Source of the DNA: Pseudoalteromonas sp. T1lg88
GTDB taxonomy: Bacteria > Pseudomonadota > Gammaproteobacteria > Enterobacterales > Alteromonadaceae
Length of the DNA stretch: 64,000 nucleotides
Assembly (NCBI RefSeq): GCF_002964765.1
Contig: NZ_PQCF01000031.1
Location: 411,622 to 475,621, forward strand
Direction: 5' to 3'
A program made the position numbers and the translations under genes. The notes below the pieces were generated by a model. It ran no database searches and was not told where the DNA came from. It saw only the letters and a program-made list of their open reading frames with translations. Positions 44,100 to 52,868 of this stretch are shown here, one piece after another (position 1 is the first letter of the stretch; each line of letters opens with the position of its first letter).

Positions 44100-44798
44100 A
44101 TGTCGTGCAGTATTTCTTTAGAGAAAAAATTATTAACCTTCTCTACCGCGTCGGCCTTAGTGTTTGCCCTTATGGGCATAGGCCTGGGAGTCTGGATGGG
44201 CTCACTGGTGATCCTCTTCGATGGCGCCTACTCGCTGGTTAGCCTGTTTCTAACTCTTATTTCCCTGGCTGCCGCCGGGTATATCCGCTCCCCCAAGGCT
44301 GGTCAGCATAATGTGAATATCAACTTGATTGAGCCGGCGGTGATCGCCTTTAAGGGCTTTGCCATTACCCTGATGTGCGGCGCCTCTTTTATCTCGGCGG
44401 TTTTGGCCATTTTAGCGGGAGGCCGCGAGGTAGATACCGGACTGGCATTAGTATTCGCCGTGATCAACCTTGTCGGCTGCCTGGGCACCTATTGGCTGCT
44501 TGCCAAACGTGGCAACCAATCTAAGTCGGCACTGATTGAGGCGGAATCGAAACAATGGTTGATGGACTCGGTGATCAGTGGCGCGGTGATGGCGGGATTT
44601 ATTGTCGCCTCCGCGCTGAGCTATGCAGGACTGGTAGAATACGCCGTGTTTGCCGATCCTGTAATGGTGATTATCGCCTCGGTCTATTTTACCCTGGTGC
44701 CACTGAAGATGATGCAAGGCGCCCTGCGCCAGCTAATCACTGTGTACCAGCAAAACGACGAGGCTATTTTTGACCGACGCATGCAAAAGACGGGGTAA
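44100..44798 (+). CDS. short CDF-like cation transporter without C-terminal domain
   Basis: 232 aa from ATG 44100 (GAGG 5 bases upstream; GTG 44094 overlaps it). About six TMs. TM2 SLVILFDGAYSLVSLFLTLISL and TM5 EAESKQWLMDSVISGAVMAGF carry Asp residues of CDF metal sites, but the 80-residue cytosolic domain of normal CDF proteins is missing. A short GGGG hairpin (44791-44808) follows the stop. Cation unknown. Confidence 0.75.
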   Translation: MSCSISLEKKLLTFSTASALVFALMGIGLGVWMGSLVILFDGAYSLVSLFLTLISLAAAGYIRSPKAGQHNVNINLIEPAVIAFKGFAITLMCGASFISAVLAILAGGREVDTGLALVFAVINLVGCLGTYWLLAKRGNQSKSALIEAESKQWLMDSVISGAVMAGFIVASALSYAGLVEYAVFADPVMVIIASVYFTLVPLKMMQGALRQLITVYQQNDEAIFDRRMQKTG

Positions 44799-44850
44799 AA
44801 TAACCCCGCCTTGTTGGTATAACTTTTAGCCTAGAAGCTAAGACTAACGC

Positions 44851-46257
44851 TTAGTTACAGGCTGCACCCACGCATTGAACATCGCCATCGTAATACACAG
44901 ACGTCAGCTTAGTATTTGCCGTTAAGTCCAACGATGACAAGGGGTTATTGTTTAGATACAGGGTATCAAGCTCTGGGTTATTGGCCAGATCAATGCTGGT
45001 CAGTTGGTTATCGTTAAGGGTCAACGAGGTAAGCGCTGGGTTATTGGTCACATCGATACTAGTCAATTTATTGTTCTCGATATTAAGATCGTAAAGCTTC
45101 TGGTTTGCAGCCAGGTCTATCTGAGTAAACAATTGATAACCCAACCACAGGCGCTCTAAGTTTTTGTTTTGACTTAAATCCAACTCCGACATAACACCGG
45201 GGCGCGTCTCGTTCATATCAATAAAAAGACTGGTTAGCTGAGGTAATACGGATACATCGATTTGCATCAGTTGCACATTGCCACTCAAAGAAACGGTTTC
45301 AAGCAGCGGATTGTTTGAAAAGTCTAGACTGCCCAATTGATTGCCTTCAGCATACAGCGTTTTCAGGTTTGGGTTATGAGCAAGGATAAGATCAGTGAGC
45401 AGCATGGCACCGACATTCAGTGAACTAAGGGATTCGTTCTGCGATACGTCAATCTCTGCAATGGCATTGGCGCCAACACTTAAGTAGCTTAACTGGGTAT
45501 TTTGGCTGACATCGATCGTCGTCAGGTTATTCCCATACACACTGAGGTTTTCTAGTATGGGGTTATGACTGATATCAAGGTGAGTCAACTCATTATAATC
45601 GGCGTCTATCCAGGTTAAATATGGATTATTGGTCGTGTCCAACTCGGTGAGTTTGTTTTGATCAACTAACAGATTACCTAATCTGGCATTTGCCGAGATA
45701 TTTAAACTACTCACCCCTGAACGGGTTAGATTAAGAGTTTCCAAATTTACTAGATACTCAAGCCCTTGCGTTGAGCTCACCGCTTGATCCATGCAATTAA
45801 GAATATAGACCTCATCGGCATAGTGATTACCTTCAACATTGTCGTCGTTCTTGCCTTGCGCGCAAGCCAGTAAGGTTTCATCGGCTATAGCTGTACTTAG
45901 TTCAATGCGCTGGGCAAATGTGACTGTTACTTCACAGTTAGAAGTCATGGCCTGTGAATAGGCAGTGACGCTGTCCGTGCTGTTCTTTTGTTCAATGCTA
46001 AGTTCAACACCACACCCGGTGAAGCTTTCCAGCAAATAACCTTCATCTGGGGTCACGGTAAATACGGCCACCTGTTCGTTAGAATAGCTGCTGTCATCCG
46101 TGGTAACCGAGCCGTTGCCATTGATATTAATGCTAACCGTATAAGACTGTACAACGGGTTGAGGTTCAGGATCACTTGAGCCACCGCCGCCGCACCCCAC
46201 TAACGCCAAACTCAAGATCCCAGGTGCGAAAAGCGTTGTTTTTGTTTTTTTAATCAT
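44851..46257 (-). CDS. leucine-rich-repeat surface lipoprotein
   Basis: 468 aa. Lipobox LSLALVGC, Gly/Ser/Pro linker, an InlB-B-repeat-like domain (about 38-115; YTVSININGNGSVTTDD, FTVTPDEGYLLESFTGCG), then about a dozen LRR units of roughly 20-21 residues (NPYLTWIDADYNELTHLDIS, NPILENLSVYGNNLTTIDVS...), ending with a Cys pair (QCVGAACN). Repeat type resembles internalin-style bacterial LRRs. Probably outer-membrane or surface binding. Ligand unknown. Confidence 0.85.
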   Translation of the reverse strand: MIKKTKTTLFAPGILSLALVGCGGGGSSDPEPQPVVQSYTVSININGNGSVTTDDSSYSNEQVAVFTVTPDEGYLLESFTGCGVELSIEQKNSTDSVTAYSQAMTSNCEVTVTFAQRIELSTAIADETLLACAQGKNDDNVEGNHYADEVYILNCMDQAVSSTQGLEYLVNLETLNLTRSGVSSLNISANARLGNLLVDQNKLTELDTTNNPYLTWIDADYNELTHLDISHNPILENLSVYGNNLTTIDVSQNTQLSYLSVGANAIAEIDVSQNESLSSLNVGAMLLTDLILAHNPNLKTLYAEGNQLGSLDFSNNPLLETVSLSGNVQLMQIDVSVLPQLTSLFIDMNETRPGVMSELDLSQNKNLERLWLGYQLFTQIDLAANQKLYDLNIENNKLTSIDVTNNPALTSLTLNDNQLTSIDLANNPELDTLYLNNNPLSSLDLTANTKLTSVYYDGDVQCVGAACN

Positions 46258-46447
46258 AATGCCGTTAATTGTTAATCATTTGTATGGTGCAATTTAAATA
46301 ATTGTACCCGACAAATCAACGAGCAAGGCATAAATAAGCTAAGAAGAGAGAGCTTTTTTGGATAGGTACTAATATTGATTAAAAGTTAAAGCCTTTGCAT
46401 AAACTCACTGCTCAAGACTTCTGTTCTGATGATATCCAACTTGCAAC

Positions 46448-46774
46448 TTACTTCTGCTGGCGAGCTAAATACCAATTAGCCAGCGCCACTCCTAACACAA
46501 AGCAAAGCATAAAACTCAAGCCCAAACCTACGATTAAGTTTTCATCTCTATCGAAAGCCTTCAACATTAAACCAATTGAAATTAAGGGAATAAAGATCAC
46601 TTCCTTGATGCGTAATTTCCTGGCCGATAGCCACCGAAATAGAATTGCGCCGACACTTCCATATAAAAAGAAAACAGCCGGTAGCGCACCAGGGTAGAAT
46701 ACCAGCTCCCCACTAAAATAACTGATACAGACATAACCGACTAAAAATATGATCAGATATATAATTGATTTCAT
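46448..46774 (-). CDS. small four-TM protein, unknown
   Basis: 108 aa from ATG 46774 (GGAAG 6 bases before it; the ORF extends 22 codons further). Hydrophobic helices cover most of it (SIIYLIIFLVGYVCISYFSG, ALPAVFFLYGSVGAILFRWL, VIFIPLISIGLMLKAF, LIVGLGLSFMLCFVLGVALANW). Not recognised. Lower GC than its neighbours. Confidence 0.65.
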   Translation of the reverse strand: MKSIIYLIIFLVGYVCISYFSGELVFYPGALPAVFFLYGSVGAILFRWLSARKLRIKEVIFIPLISIGLMLKAFDRDENLIVGLGLSFMLCFVLGVALANWYLARQQK

Positions 46775-46932
46775 CGCAACTTCCAGGTGTTCATATACTG
46801 CCAATGCAACTATCTTGGATTGGTAAAAGAGTGAGGGCATTCAGCCTCCTTGTCAGTAAGTTTAGAAAAACAAAAAAGTTCATTACCCTAACCGTCACTC
46901 TATTATCTCAGCTTAGCGCCAACAGCGTTTTT

Positions 46933-48017
46933 TCAGCCCCCTAAAATAAACTGCTGCGGCGCCTGGGTCAGGCAATCATAACCATTTGCCGTCACTACTA
47001 TGTCTCTTCTAGACGCACGCCACCAAGGCCCGGGATATAAATGCCCGGCTCTATGGTGATCACATTACCGGCTTGCAAGCGGTAATGCTCGCCTGGCTTC
47101 AAAAATGGAATTTCGTGCAAGAATAAACCCAGGCCATGGCCTAGCCCTTCCCCGGCATATTGGCCAAACGGACTGGCTTGCAGCACCTCATGGGCTTTGG
47201 CATTAAGCTCATGGGCGCTTATTCCCGGACGCACCGCATCAAGGGCAGTGCGCTGGGCGTTTTGTACCGTATCGAAAATCGCCTGCTGCTCTGTGCTAGG
47301 CTGCCCCCATACATAGCTGCGGGTCATATCCGAGCGGTAGCCCTTCACCACGGCGCCAAAGTCGATGAGAATAAAGTCGCCCTCAGCCAGCTGCTTCTCC
47401 CCGGGATTACCATGAGGCAAGGCGCTGCGCTCACCAAACAGCATGATGGTGTTGAATGAGGTGCCGTTAGAGCCGCGCAATTGCATCTGATAATCCAGCT
47501 CAATGGCCAGCTCACGCTCTGTGATACCAGTTTTAATTTGCGTTAACGTATGTGCCAAAGCACTGTCGGCGATGCCCGCAGCCTGACGTATGCAAGCAAT
47601 TTCATCCTCGTCTTTTATCCGCCGCAAGGACTCAACCATATCGGTTCTTGGTGTGAGCGCGGCGGCGTTCAATTCACTAGCTATACCCTGCCACTGCGCC
47701 ACGCTAAAGTGCGCCGCTTCAAAGCCAATGCGCAGATTTTTGCCGCTTAGTCGCGCAATACAGGCGCCCAAGCTTTCATTATCACGGTCCCGCTGCACCA
47801 CCTCGATATTCCGGGTTTCACTCAGGGCGCGCTGGTAATAGCGATAGTCGGTGATCATCATCACCTTTTGCGGCATCACCAACAGGGTCGCGGCATTGCC
47901 GGAAAAGCCACTAAGATAAGCGATATTCTCAAATCCCTGTACGATCAGCAGTTCATCGCCCTGCGAGAGCATAAGATGTTGTAGTCGTGCCAAACGCGTT
48001 AAAAAAACCTGACTCAT
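46933..48017 (-). pseudogene. M24 Xaa-Pro aminopeptidase with 3' frameshift
   Basis: 339 aa before a TAG at 46998. Metal ligands are present: IDFGAV, SDMTRSYV, GHGLGLFLHE, ITIEPGIY, VRLEE. The normal C-terminus follows in another frame: from 47000 it reads VVTANGYDCLTQAPQQFILG and stops at 46933. ACATAGTAG would be in frame as ACAGTAGTAG, so one G is missing. All ligands survive, so the shorter product may be active; the loss is about 22 residues. Mutation or sequence error. Confidence 0.85.
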
Positions 48018-48708
48018 AGTTAAATATAAACCCTTGTAAGAAGACCCTAAAAATGAAGTAAAACGGCTGTTACGGCTAATGCTTTTCTCAATTAAGGCGC
48101 TGACAGCGCCAAGCGCGCCTTTACGCTATCAATATCTCAGCAAACCCAATTTAAACAAAGCATCATAGCTTCTTTTTAATTTCGCTGCGGCAGGTAAAGG
48201 TGATGGCTCACGCCTTTAGTTTTCTATAACGTCTGCGATATACAGGAGTGTTCCTCTATTGAGTTGCAGACAATATCCAAAGGCTTAAATGATGTCATTT
48301 CCTAAAACGACACACAACCTCTTCGTTATCGCAGCGGATATGCAACCTGGCTCAAATGTTAAGTGACTGATACTAATAAAATAATAGAGTTTATATTCTA
48401 ACAACAGTAAAAAGTATTAAATGCCAACGCCTGATACAGAACAGTACAAATTAACACCATTTAGCACATGTGTTTCGATGCCAATTTAACACCCTGTTAA
48501 CACTGATTTTTTAATTCCACCGCGCTTTCTCCCGCCCCATTTCCAATACTTTGCGCAAAGAGCGGGCGTTGTAATCAGATGGCGAATGCTCTACTAATTT
48601 TTGTAGGCAGTAAATCGCTGCTTGTCGGTAAAGCGCCTGAATGGCCTTTTGCACAACAAGCGGCATCACATATAAAAACAAAAATCTTAAATTTTTGGGG
48701 AAGGTCCA
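48018..48708. other. 690-base non-coding stretch
   Basis: No gene is supportable. It is AT-rich with a hairpin GGCGCT-GAC-AGCGCC (about 48092-48106) and no ORF with a ribosome site. It presumably holds the promoter for the lipoprotein/protease pair that follows. Confidence 0.5.
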
Positions 48709-49278
48709 ATGAAATCAACATATCTAGGATTACTCATACTTGGGGCAATGACCACGTTAAGCGGTTGCGCCAAGCTCGATGGCCGTGTGGCGGTCGGCGG
48801 CACCTTGCACTCGCAAGGCGGTGACGGCAAGGCGGTCTTTACCGCCCATGCGGCACGCTGTGATGGCGACATTAACGGCCGCGTAAATTACCAGGATAAA
48901 ACCGCCATCGATTGGCAACAAGTCGGCGGCGTAGCATTTAGAGCCAGTGTCTCTGGCGCCGGCTTATGCAGTGTTGACCCTGTCGACCCAGATGGTCTTG
49001 AGGATGAAACTCAACATTGCAAACAAGATATCTGTACCGAAGGCATGTTCCAGGTTGAGTTTAATTATGACTCTACCAACCCAGGTGCGCCCGGCGAAGG
49101 AACAGGCTTTGCCTGCATGATGGATATCGGCGAGGGGATCAACTCGGGCTTTGGTGCCAATGGCATCTTAAATGTGATGTTACTCGAGTCTGGCCCGTAT
49201 GAGGGTTATCACAATGCCGGAACCATGAGCGGTAACGTTCAAGTACAAGATTGTCCATCAAGCGATGACGACGCCTAA
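48709..49278 (+). CDS. secreted lipoprotein upstream of S8 protease
   Basis: 189 aa. Lipobox TTLSGC (Cys20), GGGGAAGG ribosome site. The mature part has several Cys (ARCDGD, GLCSVD, QHCKQDICTEG, FACMMD, QDCPSS), Gly-rich beta-type sequence and a very acidic tail (SSDDDA). Not recognised. It ends 16 bases before the protease ATG, whose ribosome site lies between, so the two are co-transcribed; it might assist or inhibit the protease (inference). Confidence 0.75.
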   Translation: MKSTYLGLLILGAMTTLSGCAKLDGRVAVGGTLHSQGGDGKAVFTAHAARCDGDINGRVNYQDKTAIDWQQVGGVAFRASVSGAGLCSVDPVDPDGLEDETQHCKQDICTEGMFQVEFNYDSTNPGAPGEGTGFACMMDIGEGINSGFGANGILNVMLLESGPYEGYHNAGTMSGNVQVQDCPSSDDDA

Positions 49279-49294
49279 ACGCAAGGAGCCAAAA

Positions 49295-50839
49295 ATGAAA
49301 GCACTAAAAAATAAAACCCTACTTGCGGCGAGTATCGCCACCCTACTGAGTCTACCCGCTGCGGCCGCCGAGCCACTGCGCATGGTCCTAGAGGTCAACG
49401 CCAACGACTTTGATAGCGTTAAATCACAGCTTGTTGCGCAAGGCATTCAAATAAATCGCGAACTATCAGATTTGGATAGTCTGGCGATCACCCTAGATAA
49501 AAGCCAGCTTGGCAATGTTTCCGCATTAAAGGGCATTCAGGCATTCTATCCGGACATGCCGCGAAAGCTGATGTCTGAGGGCAGCACCCAATTTATTCCC
49601 TATGGCCTGCCCATGGTGCAAGGTGATCAAGTAAGCTACCAAGGCGGCCAGAAGGTGTGCGTAATTGACAGCGGTTATGGCTTAAGCCATCCAGATCTGC
49701 CTAGCGCGGCTGTAACAGGTGCCGAAGACGGAGGCGCTGGCGTATGGTATGAAGACCCATTTGGTCACGGCACCCATGTTGCCGGCACCATAGCGGCCGT
49801 GAACAACGACATCGGCACCGTGGGCTTGGTCTCGGATCACTCCCTTGATATGCATATCGTCCGCGTATTTGCAGGCAATGGTGCCTGGGCTTATGCCTCG
49901 GATCTGGCTCATGCCATCAATGAATGTGAGCAAGCGGGCGCCAATATCATTTCTATGAGTTTAGGCGGCACCTTCTCTAGCCCTCTTGAGGAACGTGCCA
50001 TCGCCAAGACCGCGCGTAACAATGTGCTGATGATTGCCGCCGCAGGTAACTCGGGCCAGCCGAGCCACAGCTACCCAGCTTCATACGACAGTGTGGTTTC
50101 CGTAGCCGCTATCGATAGCTCTAAAGGTCATGCGTCTTTCTCCCAGCGCACGAGTCAGGTTGAGCTCAGCGCCCCTGGCGTGGATGTTTTCTCGACCGTT
50201 CCTCAGGGACGAGGTGCTCGCTTTAATAAGTTTAATGTGGTGCAAGATGGCCTAAACGTGCTGCACTACTCAATGGAAAACTCGGGTATAGGCAGTGTCA
50301 CCGGCGAACTAGTGGATTGTGGTCTGGGTACCGAAAGCTGTGGCGATGTCACAGGCAAAATTTGCCTAATGGAACGGGGACAAATCCCTTTCTTTCAAAA
50401 AGTGGACCAATGTGAAGCCGACGGTGGTGTAGGTGTTATCGTGCGCAATAACATGCCAGGTAAATTGATCCCCATGATCAATCCAACCGACATGATTGCC
50501 GGAGCCGTCACCTACCAAGAAGGTCAGTTGTTGATGGATAATCTTGGTAAAGAGACCACAATTTCATCGGCAAACTTCCCGGATCACGATCTAATGTCCG
50601 GCACATCCATGGCAACCCCTCATGTATCCGGCGTCGCTGCTCTGGTATGGAGTAATTTCCCCGAATGCTCTGCAAATGGTATTCGCATGGCGCTTCGTGC
50701 CTCGGCGCAGGATCTGGGTGAGTCGGGCTATGACTATGCTTATGGCTGGGGTCTAGTACAGGCCAAGGATGCAGTCGACTATCTCAAGGCCAATGGCTGC
50801 CAGGTACCGAAGGGCAACCTAAAAGGTGGTCAAGGCTAA
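49295..50839 (+). CDS. secreted S8 subtilisin-family protease with PA domain
   Basis: 514 aa from ATG 49295 (AAGGAG 7 bases before it). Signal peptide MKALKNKTLLAASIATLLSL...AA. I9-like propeptide (about 25-95). Catalytic Asp in VCVIDSGYGLSH (about 125), His in FGHGTHVAGT (about 159), Ser in SGTSMATPHVSG (about 434). A PA insert lies at about 300-400 (VDCGLGTES, KICLMERGQIPF, DGGVGVIVRNN). The chain stops at the end of the catalytic domain. Extracellular degradation of protein. Confidence 0.93.
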   Translation: MKALKNKTLLAASIATLLSLPAAAAEPLRMVLEVNANDFDSVKSQLVAQGIQINRELSDLDSLAITLDKSQLGNVSALKGIQAFYPDMPRKLMSEGSTQFIPYGLPMVQGDQVSYQGGQKVCVIDSGYGLSHPDLPSAAVTGAEDGGAGVWYEDPFGHGTHVAGTIAAVNNDIGTVGLVSDHSLDMHIVRVFAGNGAWAYASDLAHAINECEQAGANIISMSLGGTFSSPLEERAIAKTARNNVLMIAAAGNSGQPSHSYPASYDSVVSVAAIDSSKGHASFSQRTSQVELSAPGVDVFSTVPQGRGARFNKFNVVQDGLNVLHYSMENSGIGSVTGELVDCGLGTESCGDVTGKICLMERGQIPFFQKVDQCEADGGVGVIVRNNMPGKLIPMINPTDMIAGAVTYQEGQLLMDNLGKETTISSANFPDHDLMSGTSMATPHVSGVAALVWSNFPECSANGIRMALRASAQDLGESGYDYAYGWGLVQAKDAVDYLKANGCQVPKGNLKGGQG

Positions 50840-50874
50840 AGGGGTTCGTTTCATTCCTTTATAATCGTTACTTT

Positions 50875-50906
50875 AAGCGCTCCTAGTGAGCGCTTTTTTG
50901 TTTTTT
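50875..50906 (+). terminator. strong intrinsic terminator
   Basis: AAGCGCTC, loop CTAGT, GAGCGCTT and then TTTTGTTTTTT. It ends the lipoprotein-protease unit. Confidence 0.93.
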
Positions 50907-50942
50907 AGGTAATTTAATCTGAGTTCTGCTTCTTGTATCTCA

Positions 50943-51229
50943 ATGGATATACCCTCACTGGATTGGCATTTATTTCATGAGCAAAAGCTGGCCCTTGGGC
51001 CTAGGCTGAGCACCAATATTAACCATACCCTTTTATTACTCAGGTAGGCGATGCCGTATCACCAAAAGCGCTGAGCAGTCATCTTTTTGATACATTAGCT
51101 CAGGCGGGCGCAGAGTATGTGGCCCTACGCGTTGAGGCGATACATCCTTCCCAGAGGTTTTGCCAGTTATTTAGCGCAGACCACACACACTTATCGCAAA
51201 CCGGTTGTGTGTATCGCTGCATACAGTAA
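50943..51229 (+). pseudogene. possible two-frame gene relic
   Basis: ATG 50943 opens 34 codons (MDIPSLDWHLFHEQKLALG...) ending TAG 51045. A second frame continues from 51041 as QVGDAVSPKALSSHLFDTLA...SQTGCVYRCIQ to TAA 51227. Both read like protein, but no family is recognised and no ribosome site is obvious. It lies in a 480-base gap (50907-51388) otherwise without genes. Confidence 0.25.
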
Positions 51230-51388
51230 AGTGCTGTGCCAGCGGCTTGGTTACACGCAGCACTGAGGACTGACTCAAGTGGCAACAAGGAGCAAGCTGA
51301 TAGCAGCAAGTATTAACGAACAACCCACTGCGATAAATCTCGATGCATTTTGCATCTCGCGGTTTCAATAAGTAAGGAGCTAGGCGCA

Positions 51389-52600
51389 ATGAAAGGCATT
51401 GGCTATCAAACTCAAGAACAAGCACTGGCGCAGCTAAGCGACATGACCACGGATATTAAGCCCATTGAAGAGGTGGAGTACCGCACCCGAATAGCCAAAG
51501 CCCAGGCCTATATGCAAGCCAACAGCATAGACGCCGTCTACCTTAATGCCGGCACCAATATGACCTATTTCACCGGCTTAAAATGGTACGCGAGTGAGCG
51601 TTTGGTGGGTGCCCTTCTTCCTGCCCAAGGTGATATTGCTTTTATCGCCCCGTTTTTTGAAATTGGTTCGCTGCGCGACTACCAGGTGATTGATGCCCCC
51701 ATTCATGCATGGCAAGAAGAAGAAAATCCCTATGAACTGGTGCGCGAGGTGATGACGCAACTGGGTTATGGCGACACAGCTACTTTGGCCATAGATGAAA
51801 GCGCGCAATTTTTTATTGCCGATGGCATCAAAAAAGCCGCGCCCAATTACACCCTGATTAATGGTGGCGAGGTGACCAAGCATTGCCGTATGCAAAAATC
51901 AGCCAATGAACTAGCGCTGATCCAACGTGCCATGGACATGACATTGGAAGTACACAAGGCCGCGGCATCCATTCTTTATGAAGGGATCAGCACCCGCGAG
52001 GTGGAAGCCTTTATTAATACGGCGCACAAAAAAGTAGGCGCCGTTGCCGGTAACTATTTCTGTATCGTACTGTTTGGCCAGGCCACCAGCTTTCCCCATG
52101 GCGTAAAGGACGCACAAACCTTAAAACAAGGTGACATGGTGCTGATTGACACAGGCTGTCAGCTTAAAGGTTATTTAAGCGATATCACCCGCACCTATGT
52201 GTTTGGCGAGGCCACCGAGCGCCAGCGCATGTTCTGGGAAATTGAAAAGAATGCCCAGCTTAAAGCCTTTGCCGCAGCGCAGGTAGGCAACACCTGTGGT
52301 GACGTCGATTTGGCCGCACGCAGCTACCTTGCCGAGCAAAACCTTGGCCCGGATTATCACCTACCAGGCTGCCCGCACCGTACCGGCCATGGCATAGGCT
52401 TAGATATTCATGAATGGCCCTATCTGGTTAAAAACAACCCGCAGGTGCTGGCGCCGGGCATGTGTTTCTCGAACGAGCCCATGCTGGTGATCCCGGGCGA
52501 GTTTGGCGTGCGTTTGGAAGATCACTTCTATACCACGGAAAAAGGCCCGGTGTGGTTTACCGAGCCGGCACACAGTATCGATAACCCGTTTGGGCTTTAA
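51389..52600 (+). CDS. M24 family aminopeptidase/creatinase-type hydrolase
   Basis: 403 aa from ATG 51389 (AAGGAG 10 bases before). N-terminal creatinase domain, then the pita-bread domain with metal ligands: LIDTGCQ, SDITRTYV, HRTGHGIGLDIHEWP, SNEPMLV, VRLEDHF. Intact, unlike its paralogue near 47 kb. Likely a Xaa-Pro dipeptidase/aminopeptidase. Confidence 0.9.
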   Translation: MKGIGYQTQEQALAQLSDMTTDIKPIEEVEYRTRIAKAQAYMQANSIDAVYLNAGTNMTYFTGLKWYASERLVGALLPAQGDIAFIAPFFEIGSLRDYQVIDAPIHAWQEEENPYELVREVMTQLGYGDTATLAIDESAQFFIADGIKKAAPNYTLINGGEVTKHCRMQKSANELALIQRAMDMTLEVHKAAASILYEGISTREVEAFINTAHKKVGAVAGNYFCIVLFGQATSFPHGVKDAQTLKQGDMVLIDTGCQLKGYLSDITRTYVFGEATERQRMFWEIEKNAQLKAFAAAQVGNTCGDVDLAARSYLAEQNLGPDYHLPGCPHRTGHGIGLDIHEWPYLVKNNPQVLAPGMCFSNEPMLVIPGEFGVRLEDHFYTTEKGPVWFTEPAHSIDNPFGL

Positions 52601-52618
52601 ATATAAAACCAAACACCT

Positions 52619-52647
52619 ATGCAGCACTTTTCTGGTGCTGCATTTTC
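52619..52647 (+). terminator. intrinsic terminator after M24 peptidase
   Basis: ATGCAGCAC (52619-52627) pairs perfectly with GTGCTGCAT (52635-52643), followed by TTTT. Confidence 0.8.
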
Positions 52648-52868
52648 ACCACTAACTCCTTACCTTGTAGATATAAATCCGGGAGTTTATAGACCTACTT
52701 TGGTTTGCTTTCTCACCGCTATCAAGGTCTGAAGAATTAGCTGGAACACAGCAGTTCGCCTGCATAAATCTCACCCCTCCATAACAAGAACACGCAGGGC
52801 CAAAAAAACTTCACCTATACTAAGAATCACGGGTTAAGCTTTATATTAGTTACGAGCTGAATTGATCC

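Noticed and set aside
48358..48374. Possible extra end of the 159-bp repeat (TTAAGTGACTGATAC)
   Set aside because: Only about 13 of 15 bases match and no partner end is found.
51171..51425. Minus-strand ORF in the gap before the M24 peptidase gene
   Set aside because: No ribosome site, Cys-rich random-looking product, overlaps the start of the real gene.
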